Of a stretch of 64,000 nucleotides of DNA, positions 25,714 through 33,137 are shown one piece after another. The number at the start of each line of letters is the position of its first letter. Positions within the stretch are counted from its first letter, which is position 1. A program made the translations under genes and the position numbers. The stretch comes from an uncultured Dehalococcoidia bacterium (lineage in GTDB: Bacteria > Chloroflexota > Dehalococcoidia > Lucifugimonadales > UBA1123), in assembly GCA_958296105.1 (NCBI GenBank), contig OY282441.1:593800-657799 (forward strand), read 5' to 3'. Below the pieces are notes generated by a model that was not told the origin of the DNA, searched no databases, and saw only the letters and a list, made by a program, of their open reading frames with translations.

Positions 25714-26283
25714 TTACGGCTCGAATATGTCTCTTACGGGGATGGAGAAGCCGGGCAGCACTTCGCCGCCGTCCAGAGTGTCGTCTTCGCTCAGGGTGAC
25801 TATGGAGCCGTCGGCACGGTGGACATCCACGCTGCGGGTGTCAGGATATGCCGCCCACACCAGCGGCGCGCCGTATGAGCGCCACATCCGCGCCTTGTCG
25901 TGGACGGATCGGCGGCTGTCACTAGGGGACGCCACTTCCAACACTATGTCGGGGACGAGCTCGGAGTAGCCGGTTACGCGAACGTTCAGCGGCAGGCGCT
26001 CGGCGGAGATGAACGCCAAGTCAGGCTCGCGCACGGTGTCCGGGTGGCGTTCGAGAAGTACGCCCACGTCCGAGCCGAACAGGATTCCCAACCGTCTGGG
26101 CCTGACGAAATTCCTTATTTCACCGCCCAAATTCATTACTATCTGCCCATGTTCTACTCCAACTGACACGGTTTCGCAAAGCTCCCCTCTGATAAGTTCT
26201 CCCCTGACGCCTTCGGAATACAGGCGAAGCAGGTCTTCGGCGGTCAGCAGCTTGGGCTTTATCTGTATCTGTGTTGTAGTCAT
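25714..26283 (-). CDS. Uma2 family protein, array copy 5
   Basis: 189 residues. The block CETVSVGVEHGQIVMNLG then GEIRNFVRPRRLGILFGSDVG combines a copy 6-like beginning with the copy 2 continuation. ERHPDTV, PLNVRV and PDIVLEV are private changes. The PD-(D/E)XK residues are retained. Confidence 0.9.
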   Translation of the reverse strand: MTTTQIQIKPKLLTAEDLLRLYSEGVRGELIRGELCETVSVGVEHGQIVMNLGGEIRNFVRPRRLGILFGSDVGVLLERHPDTVREPDLAFISAERLPLNVRVTGYSELVPDIVLEVASPSDSRRSVHDKARMWRSYGAPLVWAAYPDTRSVDVHRADGSIVTLSEDDTLDGGEVLPGFSIPVRDIFEP

Positions 26284-26341
26284 GGCGCTCGCTTTCGGGT
26301 GATGATGGCTGTATTTGTGACCAGTAAATCCGCGTTACAGC

Positions 26342-26911
26342 TTACGGCTCGAATATGTCTCTTACGAGGATGGAGAAGCCGGGCAGCACTTCGCCGCCGT
26401 CCAAAGTATCGTCTTCGCTCAGGGTGACGATGGAGCCGTCGGCGCGGTGGACGTCTACGCTGCGGGTGTTCGGGTATGCCGCCCACACCAGCGGCGCGCC
26501 GTATGAGTGCCACATTCGCGCCTTGTCGTGGACGGATCGGCGGCTGTCGCTCGGAGACGCCACTTCCACCACCAAATCGGGGACGAGCTCGGAGTAGCCA
26601 GTTACGCGAACGTCCAGCGGCAGGCGCTCGGCGGAGATGAACAGAACGTCAGGCTCACGCACGGTGTCCGGGTCGCGTTCGAGCAGTACGCCGGAGTCGG
26701 ATCCCGCCAAGCGTCCCAACCGTTTAGGTTTGACTACGCTTCCTATTGCAATGATCAGATTCGCCACCGTCTGCCCATGTTCTACTCCAACTGACACGGT
26801 TTCGCAAAGCTCCCCTCTGATAAGTTCTCCCCTGACGCCTTCGGAATACAGGCAGAGCAGGTCTTCGGCGGTCAGCAGCTTGGGCTTTATCTGTATCTGT
26901 GTTGTAGTCAT
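26342..26911 (-). CDS. Uma2 family protein, array copy 6
   Basis: 189 residues. It carries the third main type of variable block: CETVSVGVEHGQTVANLI then IAIGSVVKPKRLGRLAGSDSG. Private changes are LLCLYSEG for LLRLYSEG and FSILVRD for FSIPVRD. Active-site positions are intact. The spacer downstream of its promoter-proximal neighbour is the longest in the array. Confidence 0.9.
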   Translation of the reverse strand: MTTTQIQIKPKLLTAEDLLCLYSEGVRGELIRGELCETVSVGVEHGQTVANLIIAIGSVVKPKRLGRLAGSDSGVLLERDPDTVREPDVLFISAERLPLDVRVTGYSELVPDLVVEVASPSDSRRSVHDKARMWHSYGAPLVWAAYPNTRSVDVHRADGSIVTLSEDDTLDGGEVLPGFSILVRDIFEP

Positions 26912-26957
26912 GGCGCTCGCTTTCGGGTGGTGATGGCTGTGTGATCAGCAATCAACG

Positions 26958-27524
26958 TTACGGCTCGAATATGTCTCTCACGGGGATGGAGAAGCCGGGC
27001 AGCACTTCGCCGCCGTCCAGAGTGTCGTCTTCGCTCAGGGTGACGATGGAGCCGTCGGCGCGGTGGACGTCTACGCTGCGGGTGTCAGGGTATGCCGCCC
27101 ACACCAGCGGCGCGCCGTATGAGCGCCACATTCGCGCCTTGTCGTGGACGGATCGGCGGCTGTCGCTCGGAGACGCCACTTCCACCACCAAATCGGGGAC
27201 GAGCTCGGAGTAGCCGGTTACGCGAACGTCTAGAGGCAGGCGCTCGGCGGAGATGAACAGAACGTCAGGCTCGCGCACGGTGTCCGGGTCGCGTTCGAGC
27301 AACACGCCCGCGTCCGAGCCGGCGATGCGTCCAAGCCGTCGGGGTCGGACGAAACTCCTCAATTCGCCTATAAAGTTGGATGCGATCTCGCCATGCTCTA
27401 CTCCTACGCTCATAGTCTTGCAAAGCTCCCCTCTGATCAACTCTCCTCTGACGCCTTCGGAATACAGGCGAAGCAGGTCTTCGGCGGTCAGCAGCTTGGG
27501 CTTTATCTGTGTCTGTGTGGCCAT
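26958..27524 (-). CDS. Uma2 family protein, array copy 7 (promoter-proximal)
   Basis: 188 residues starting MATQTQIKPK, with GAGGCG upstream of the ATG. Uma2 proteins have a PD-(D/E)XK nuclease-like fold and unknown substrate; many genomes carry many copies (family knowledge). Order of elements: an N-terminal helix (LLTAEDLLRLYSEGVRGELIRGEL), a variable block (~36-70), then DVLFISAERLP with the first acid, VPDLVVEVASPSD with the Glu, and HDKARMW with the Lys. The variable block is of the copy 3/4 type except SVGVEHG, and the second site is RVTGYSE as in copies 5 and 6. Its 5' leader differs from the repeated spacers, as expected for the first gene of the array. Confidence 0.9.
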   Translation of the reverse strand: MATQTQIKPKLLTAEDLLRLYSEGVRGELIRGELCKTMSVGVEHGEIASNFIGELRSFVRPRRLGRIAGSDAGVLLERDPDTVREPDVLFISAERLPLDVRVTGYSELVPDLVVEVASPSDSRRSVHDKARMWRSYGAPLVWAAYPDTRSVDVHRADGSIVTLSEDDTLDGGEVLPGFSIPVRDIFEP

Positions 27525-27586
27525 GGATTTCGCCTCGCGGGGTGTTGAATCGGTCACGGCAAGTGTAACGCCGCGCGGGGTGAAAG

Positions 27587-28213
27587 TCAGGCGCGCGCGA
27601 TGCCGACTATGTTGGGGATGGTGACGAAGACGCCCACGGATAGGGAGAACCGGCGGTACTCGACGGTGGAAAAGCCGGCGCGCCGTATGGCGGAGGCGGT
27701 GTCCCGGTCGAGGTTGCAGCCGGTGGTGGCAAAGCGCCAGAGAGGGTTGAGCAATTTCTGGAATCTGCGCGCGCGGTGGTTCTCGGATGCGACATGCTCG
27801 TAGAACAGGAACGCGCCGCCGGGTTTGAGCGTTCGGCGTATCTCGCTCACGACGAGATCGAGATCTTTGACCATTCAGAGGGTCAAGGTGGTGACGACGC
27901 TGTCGAAAGAGTCGTCCGCGAAGGGCAGCGCCTCGCCGACGGAGGGGATCACGGTTGCGCGCCGCGGCGGGATATCGCGGCATCGGGCGAGGAAGCGGCG
28001 CGCCATGTACGGGTTCGGCTCCACAGCGAAGACGTCGACTCCGGGCGGGAAGAACGGCAGGTTGGCGCCGGTGCCGCCGCCGACTTCGAGCGTCCTGCCC
28101 AAGCTGCGGCCGGCTGTCAGCCGACGGTAGGGCGCGACGCGGGTCTCCACACCGGAGTCGAGCAGGTCGTACCACGCCGCGAACAGTCTTTTGGAGGGCT
28201 TGTCGTATTCCAT
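27587..28213 (-). CDS. Class I SAM-dependent methyltransferase interrupted by in-frame UGA
   Basis: Two contiguous frames in the same phase, 28213-27875 and 27874-27587, give a full-length ~208-residue UbiE/METTL7-like methyltransferase if TGA at 27877-27875 is read through. The first part has SAM motif I LEVGGGTGANLPFF, acidic VDVFAVEPNP, and ends SVVTTLTL at motif IV. The second continues MVKDLDLVVSEIRRTLKPGGAFLFYEH and a C-terminal region with NPLWRFATTGCNLDRDT, both typical of the family. Relatives usually have Cys at the TGA position (TLVLCSVPD). A hairpin follows the UGA. It may be a nonsense-mutated gene, a split gene restarting at the adjacent ATG, or a selenoprotein; see findings. 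Confidence 0.7.
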
Positions 28214-28249
28214 CGGTCAGTGGCAGTCAGCGCGGTTAGTGGTCGGCGG

Positions 28250-29341
28250 TCAGTGGTGGCAGCCTCTGGCCAAGATGGGCCAGACGGCTTCGACATGGCG
28301 ATCTCTGACGGCGATGAACCGGTCCCAGCGGTTTACGAGGATGTCCTGCTGGGCGCTGAGGAGGGTGAACTGGTCGCCCACTTCGAGGGGCATGGGTCCA
28401 GCGGACTTCAAGGCTATATGGTCGGGGCCGAGCGAATCGACGGATATGCCGTCTTCGCCCTCCACGGAGGGCAGCGCGCCGCCGGGCGCGGCAAGCGCGC
28501 GATAGCCCACGTCGCCTATGGCTGCGCTGTCGTCGGGACGGCTGACTACGGTGGAGATTATCTTGACCGCGTACTGGAAATCCTCCATGTAGGCGCAGTT
28601 GACGCCCATGAGCGCATACGTTCCGCCCTGCACTTCCGTCACTTCGGGCATATGGGGGGCGACGTCTATGGTGAAGGTTTCGCCGGTGGAGACGATCTCT
28701 ACGGGGAAGCCAGCGTCTTCGATGGCGTCTTTGGCGTCTAGGCACATCTGAATCCAGCGCCTGCCCTCGATGAAGCGGGTCTCGCGGTCTGGGTCGCCGC
28801 TGATGGACTGGTGGCTCATAACGCCCCTGAAGGTGATGCCGGGAAGCTCGGCGGCAAGGCGAGCCAAGTCTATCCCGCGCTCGGGGGCGCGGATTCCGGC
28901 GCGGTTCATGGACGTGTTGACCTCGATGACGACTCCCACGTCCGAGCGGCTGCGCTCGGAGAGGGCGGACAGAAGGCGCAGGTTGCGCTCGTCGTCCACG
29001 GCGACCTTCACGTCCGCAAGGCGCGACATGGCGCATACGCGGGCGATCTTGTCTTCGGTTACGACCTGGCTGGTGATGAGTATGTCCGTGATTCCGCCCT
29101 CGACCATGACTTCGGCTTCGCTGACCTTCGCGGCGCACACTCCGCCGACCGTGCCGCCGGCGCTGATCTGCTTCTGGAGGATGACGGGGGTCTTGATGTT
29201 CTTGGCGTGCTGGCGCATGTTGCACACCGAATCGGAGTACAGCTCGGCGATGTGGGCGAAGTTGTGTTCGAGCGCGTCGAGATCGACGATCAGGGCTGGG
29301 GTGTCCAAGTCTTCGACGGGGGTTCCGATTGCGGGGATCAT
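28250..29341 (-). CDS. Alanine racemase-fold PLP protein, D-threonine aldolase/D-serine dehydratase-like
   Basis: A 363-residue fold type III PLP protein. The N-terminal barrel starts TPALIVDLDALEHNF and holds the PLP-binding pattern RQHAKNIKTPVIL, where the Lys of HAK is the expected Schiff-base residue. GVVIEVNTSMNRAGI and the glycine-rich phosphate region VSTGETFT-like follow, with the C-terminal beta domain after ~265. Typical D-threonine aldolases and D-serine dehydratases bind a metal through a C-terminal HxC/HxD; here the aligned place reads SAQQDILVN, so that metal site appears absent. The actual reaction is unknown. A paralogue lies immediately upstream. Confidence 0.75.
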   Translation of the reverse strand: MIPAIGTPVEDLDTPALIVDLDALEHNFAHIAELYSDSVCNMRQHAKNIKTPVILQKQISAGGTVGGVCAAKVSEAEVMVEGGITDILITSQVVTEDKIARVCAMSRLADVKVAVDDERNLRLLSALSERSRSDVGVVIEVNTSMNRAGIRAPERGIDLARLAAELPGITFRGVMSHQSISGDPDRETRFIEGRRWIQMCLDAKDAIEDAGFPVEIVSTGETFTIDVAPHMPEVTEVQGGTYALMGVNCAYMEDFQYAVKIISTVVSRPDDSAAIGDVGYRALAAPGGALPSVEGEDGISVDSLGPDHIALKSAGPMPLEVGDQFTLLSAQQDILVNRWDRFIAVRDRHVEAVWPILARGCHH

Positions 29342-29417
29342 GTGAACTGCCTCTAACTGGGGATTTTACATAGATGTACATGATGCGCCGACGTAATGAG
29401 AATTCATTATTTGGTCG

Positions 29418-30512
29418 TTAGTCGTATCGTCCTCTGGCGGCGACTTCCCACACGGCTTCGAGCTTGCCGTTTCTGGCGGCGTGGATGTAGTCGTATACGT
29501 TGACGGTATTGGCTATGTCGTGAGGGACTAGCCAGACTTTGGAGCCGAGGCGAACATCCCACGAAGCGCCGTCTTCTAGAACCATGCCGCCATGCTCGGC
29601 GCTCATGCGCGAGATGGACGCGCCGGGGACGCTGTCTACCATAGGAAGTCCGGTGTCTATGCTGGTCGCCTTCTGGCCGGCGTCGAGCCAGACGAGGCCG
29701 GGTTCCTGTTCGCTCATCACGGTGGCGAGTATTCGCGCGGCAGGGCGGATTTGGGGCCAACGCTCGATCAGTCGGCGGTCGCCGAGCGCGTAGGAGCCGA
29801 TTATCGCTTCGGTCAGCCAAGGGGTTCGAGCCAGCTCTCTGTAGTGGGCGGAGCCGCCGGCGGCGATGATCGAAGACTCGGGCAGGTCGGCGCGGCTGGA
29901 GAAGATGTCCTGGGCTTCGAGGAGAGCGGCGAGCCGGGCTGAGACGTCGTCATCCTCGCCTAAGTTCAGGGTCGGCGCGGCGAACAGTCCGCTGAAGTGA
30001 AGATGGCGAGAGCGTTCTATGAGCTTGGCGAGGTCGGCGGCGGCGGCGGGCGGGGCGCCGATGGAGTTGACGCGCGCGCTTATTGGAATAGCTGCGGGTA
30101 TGGCTACTCGGTGGGCTTCGGCTGCTTCGGCAAGTCGGGCGACGCCCTTGGGGGAGTTCACTCCGATGATTGCGGGGACGCGCTGGTTCAAGGCGGCGAC
30201 GCGGGCTATGGCGGCGCGGGTGACGGCGACGTTGAGGATGAGAATGTCTTCGATCTCGGTGAACGCGGCGAAAGCCTCCGCCTGCGCTATGGTGGATACC
30301 GCAAAGCCGCGCTCCCAGTCACCCATCTGCACGTGGGCTATCTCCCGGCAGAGGTGGGCATCGAGTCGGGGACGGAGGCCGATCTTCGCTTCACTGAAGA
30401 AGGAGCGCGCGGTTTGGAGGTTATCCTCCAGCGCGTCCAAGTCCACCACCAGCGCGGGGGTGTCGAGCTCTTCTACCGGGGTTCCTACTGGCTTGAAAGT
30501 CGGGCGTTCCAT
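29418..30512 (-). CDS. Alanine racemase-fold paralogue, apparently lacking the PLP lysine
   Basis: A 364-residue protein with the same N-terminal phrase as its neighbour (GTPVEELDTPALVVDLDALEDNL) and the same two-domain layout, ending VWEVAARGRYD. In the PLP segment the pattern RPHAKTHK of the family reads RPRLDAHL, so the lysine position holds Asp. The C-terminal metal-site region reads VPHDIANTVNVYD, also non-canonical. This suggests a non-catalytic partner or a changed chemistry. The gene is 76 bp upstream of its paralogue on the same strand and probably cotranscribed. Confidence 0.7.
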   Translation of the reverse strand: MERPTFKPVGTPVEELDTPALVVDLDALEDNLQTARSFFSEAKIGLRPRLDAHLCREIAHVQMGDWERGFAVSTIAQAEAFAAFTEIEDILILNVAVTRAAIARVAALNQRVPAIIGVNSPKGVARLAEAAEAHRVAIPAAIPISARVNSIGAPPAAAADLAKLIERSRHLHFSGLFAAPTLNLGEDDDVSARLAALLEAQDIFSSRADLPESSIIAAGGSAHYRELARTPWLTEAIIGSYALGDRRLIERWPQIRPAARILATVMSEQEPGLVWLDAGQKATSIDTGLPMVDSVPGASISRMSAEHGGMVLEDGASWDVRLGSKVWLVPHDIANTVNVYDYIHAARNGKLEAVWEVAARGRYD

Positions 30513-30581
30513 GTGTTTCTCCGCTGGTATGAGGGGCGCGCGCGCAGACCTGAGATTATCACATGGAAGGGTGGGCGTCTA

Positions 30582-31019
30582 ATGGCTGACTCCGTGCGGA
30601 GACGCATGAAAAGGCGGAGGGGAAGAGCCAACACAGATGGGCAAAGTGGGCAAAAGCTGTTCCACGCTGAGATTTCGGCAGGCCGGGGGAAGGAAGATGG
30701 AAAGCTCCGAAACGTGTGGGTCGAAACTGAGCATCCGTACAAGGCGGAGACTCGGCAGGCGCGGGGGAAGATGGAAAACCTGAACGTGTGGGTCGAAACT
30801 GAGTATCCGTACAAGCTCCTGCTGTGGGACGACGTGGCGACCTGCGAAAGTCTGGACGGGGCATTGCCCAAGATGTGGGAGGATATGTTCATCCATAAGG
30901 TCCAAGAGATGGTGGAGAGCCAACGCGCGGGCGGTGAGTCCGAAGGCGCGGAAAGCGGGGGAGCGGGTCTAGGGGCGGATTCCAAAGGGCCTTCTCTTAA
31001 AATATACGGCTGCCAATGA
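30582..31019 (+). CDS. Hypothetical protein with an internal 24-residue repeat
   Basis: A 145-residue frame starting MADSVRRRMKRRR. It contains two in-frame copies of NVWVETE(H/Y)PYK, 72 bp apart at the DNA level (30711 and 30783), then LLLWDDVATCESLDGALPKMWEDMFIHKVQEMVESQ, which reads like real protein. The C-terminus is Gly/Ser-rich. No family is recognised, and no good ribosome-binding site is seen. It is divergent from the alanine racemase-fold genes. A real small gene is plausible but unproven. Confidence 0.4.
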   Translation: MADSVRRRMKRRRGRANTDGQSGQKLFHAEISAGRGKEDGKLRNVWVETEHPYKAETRQARGKMENLNVWVETEYPYKLLLWDDVATCESLDGALPKMWEDMFIHKVQEMVESQRAGGESEGAESGGAGLGADSKGPSLKIYGCQ

Positions 31020-31140
31020 TCGGCGCGGAAAGTGGGGGCGTTTCACTGCTGCCAAACTCGTCGGCTGTCGCCAAGTGCCGAGAGTGCGGGTGTTTGATAG
31101 TATGGTGCGGACGATTGGCTGACTTGGAGGAGGGGATGGC

Positions 31141-31719
31141 TTGAACTTGGCCGAATACGGCTTCGAAAGCCTCGATCTGCTGGAAGGCGAGGATATCGTC
31201 TTCGCCATAGATATGACGAACGGCGGGGGGCGTCCCCTTTCGGGGCGTCCGGAGGCGCTGCTGCTGACGGAGCTTCGGCTGATTCATCTGGCAGGGGCGG
31301 GAAAGCGGCGGCAGGCGGCGATGATGCCGCTCGGCTCGGTGGACTCGGTGGAGGTGACGGCGGCGGGCGGCGGAATCAGCGCCTACTTGTGGGCGGGTCT
31401 GGCGTTCGCGCTGAGTGTGATCCTGTACGCGGTCATAGATCACAGCGTGGCAAGGATCGCCGCTGCGCTGGCGGTGTTCGCCATGGGGGTCTATCTGGTG
31501 GTCAATCAGATCACGGACTCGGGCCAGCCTACGGCGGTGTTCAGGGCAGGCGGGGCGGAGATACGCTGGCCGTTCGACCACGAGGGCGGATCCGAAGGGG
31601 TGAACGGGCTGATCAACGCGCTGCACCGCGCTCGGTCGGCGTCGGACGGTCAGCCGAATCGGCGCGCGGACGCGCCGCAAGTGGAAGAAGACGCCGGGGG
31701 AAGGTTTGCTCGGAGGTAA
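31141..31719 (+). CDS. Hypothetical membrane protein with PH-like N-terminus
   Basis: A 192-residue protein with TTG start preceded by GGAGGGGATGGC. Residues ~1-75 look like a small beta domain (LLTELRLIHLAGAGKRRQAAMMPLGSVDSVEV), similar in layout to PH-like membrane-associated domains. Two membrane helices follow (ISAYLWAGLAFALSVILYAVI and IAAALAVFAMGVYLVVNQI), then a second beta stretch and a polar tail. No specific family is assigned. Its 3' end is part of a triplicated segment shared with the end of tsaD. Confidence 0.6.
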   Translation: MNLAEYGFESLDLLEGEDIVFAIDMTNGGGRPLSGRPEALLLTELRLIHLAGAGKRRQAAMMPLGSVDSVEVTAAGGGISAYLWAGLAFALSVILYAVIDHSVARIAAALAVFAMGVYLVVNQITDSGQPTAVFRAGGAEIRWPFDHEGGSEGVNGLINALHRARSASDGQPNRRADAPQVEEDAGGRFARR

Positions 31720-32090
31720 ACAGCAAGGACGCCCGGAATCTCGCACGCGGTCGGACGGAGCGCGCCAGCCTACCGCAAGATGGGGATGACGTCCAAGTCC
31801 CAAGAGTAAGCGAAGAAGACGCCGGGGGAAGGTTTGCTCGGAGGTAAACAGCAAGGACGCCCGGAATCTCGCACGCGGTCGGACGGAGCGCGCCAGCCTA
31901 GCCTAGCCGCAGGCTGGGGATGACGTCCAAGTCCCAAGAGTAAGCGAAGAAGACGCCGGGGGAAGGTTTGCGCGGAGGTAAACAGCAAGGACGCACAGGA
32001 ATGGTCGCCCTTGCTCGGTCGGACGGCGCGCGCCAGCCTAGCCTAGCCGCAGGCTGGGGATGACGTCCAAGTCCCAAGAGTAGGCGTCGC
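31684..32090. repeat. Triplicated junction of two convergent gene ends
   Basis: A unit of 128-134 bp occurs three times, beginning GAAGAAGACGCCGGGGGAAGG at 31684, 31812 and 31946. Each unit holds the 3' end of the + strand membrane-protein gene (with its stop) and the 3' end of tsaD on the minus strand (the SWDLDVIPSLRLG codons). Only the outermost copies are joined to the genes. It fills the space between the convergent genes. Confidence 0.9.
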
Positions 32091-33066
32091 CGTTTCTGAG
32101 GGTGAAGTATGCCGCCGCGCCTATCATGGCGCCGTTGTCGGTGCATAGCGCCGGTCGGGGGACTATGACTTCGACGGGCGAGCGGCGCGCCATCTCCGCT
32201 CGCAGGTGGGAGTTTGCCGCCACTCCTCCGCCGAGCAGGATGCCGTTGACTCGATGTTTGGCGACGGCCTCGAGGGTTCGGCGAACCATAGAGTCCACAA
32301 TTGCCTCCTGGAAGGCGAGCGCGACTTCCGCCACGTCTGCGGGGTCTAGCTCGGCGTCCTCCGGGGGCGGGTACATGCCCTTCAGCTCGGCTCGGCGCAT
32401 GGTGGCGGTCTTGAGTCCGCTGAAGCTGAAGTCCAGCGAGCTTCTGACTCTGGGACGGGGCAATGCGGGTTCGGTTCCGGCTGCGCGCTCGGCGACGCGC
32501 TGGATTTCGGGGCCGCCGGGGAAGCCGAGTCCGAGTACTCGCGCCGCTTTGTCGAACGCCTCGCCTGCGGCGTCGTCTCGCGTTCTGCCGATGAGGGTGT
32601 AGTGTCCGTGTCCTTCCATCAGGATGAGGTCTGTGTGTCCGCCGGAGGTGATGAGGCACATGAGGGGGAAGCCGGGGCGGGTTTCAGGATCGAGTCCGTC
32701 TTCGAGCCAAGCGGCGTAGACGTGGCCTTCGAGGTGGTTGACTCCGATGAAGGGCAGGTCGTGGGAGAGCGCCAAGCCCTTGGCGGTGTTGACGCCCACC
32801 AGCAGCGCGCCAGCCAAGCCGGGCCCATGGGTGACCGCCACGCCGTCTAGCTGGGGCAGCTCCATGCCGGCGTCTTCGAGCGCGCTCTCTACTACGGGGA
32901 TGAGGGTGCGCATGTGCTGGCGGGACGCGATCTCGGGGACGATGCCGCCGTAGCGAGCGTGCATCTCTACCTGTGTGGCGACCACGTTGGAGACTATGTG
33001 ACGTCCGTCTTCGATGACGGCGGCGGCGGTCTCGTCGCAGGACGTTTCTATGCCGAGTATCTTCAT
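32038..33066 (-). CDS. tsaD: tRNA N6-adenosine threonylcarbamoyltransferase
   Basis: A 342-residue ASKHA-fold enzyme that, with TsaB/TsaE and TsaC product, makes t6A37 in ANN-decoding tRNAs. ILGIETSCDETAAAV at the N-terminus is the ATPase phosphate-1 motif. Metal-binding His111 and His115 lie in NHLEGHVYAAW. SGGHTDL, the GEAFDKAARVLGLGFPGGP stretch and GGGVAANSHLR are typical. The final ~14 residues (AYSWDLDVIPSLRLG) are the part triplicated downstream. TsaB/E are not nearby. Confidence 0.96.
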   Translation of the reverse strand: MKILGIETSCDETAAAVIEDGRHIVSNVVATQVEMHARYGGIVPEIASRQHMRTLIPVVESALEDAGMELPQLDGVAVTHGPGLAGALLVGVNTAKGLALSHDLPFIGVNHLEGHVYAAWLEDGLDPETRPGFPLMCLITSGGHTDLILMEGHGHYTLIGRTRDDAAGEAFDKAARVLGLGFPGGPEIQRVAERAAGTEPALPRPRVRSSLDFSFSGLKTATMRRAELKGMYPPPEDAELDPADVAEVALAFQEAIVDSMVRRTLEAVAKHRVNGILLGGGVAANSHLRAEMARRSPVEVIVPRPALCTDNGAMIGAAAYFTLRNGDAYSWDLDVIPSLRLG

Positions 33067-33137
33067 GTCTGGGCGCGCCTCTGCTTGTATTCGCTTTGTA
33101 TTCGCTGGTGTACGCGGCTGGTGTGGGCGGCTCCGCC

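Larger units (their letters stand above)
23240..27524 (-). repeat. Seven-copy tandem gene array (Uma2), ~616-bp period
   Basis: Starts lie at 23809, 24425, 25047, 25663, 26283, 26911 and 27524, giving periods of 616, 622, 616, 620, 628 and 613 bp. Both coding sequence and the 47-60-bp spacers (containing GGTGATGG(A/C)TGTGTGA(C/T)CAGCAATC) are repeated. Sequence differences are concentrated in a few blocks and are shared in different combinations between copies. Confidence 0.95.

Noticed and set aside
23240-27524. CRISPR or other short-repeat array
   Set aside because: The period is ~616 bp and the units are whole genes, not short repeats with spacers.
27525-28175. A 5' extension of Uma2 copy 7 to 405 codons, overlapping the methyltransferase in another frame
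   Set aside because: The extension is Arg/Pro-rich shadow of the methyltransferase. ATG at 27524 with GAGGCG upstream matches the starts of the other six copies.
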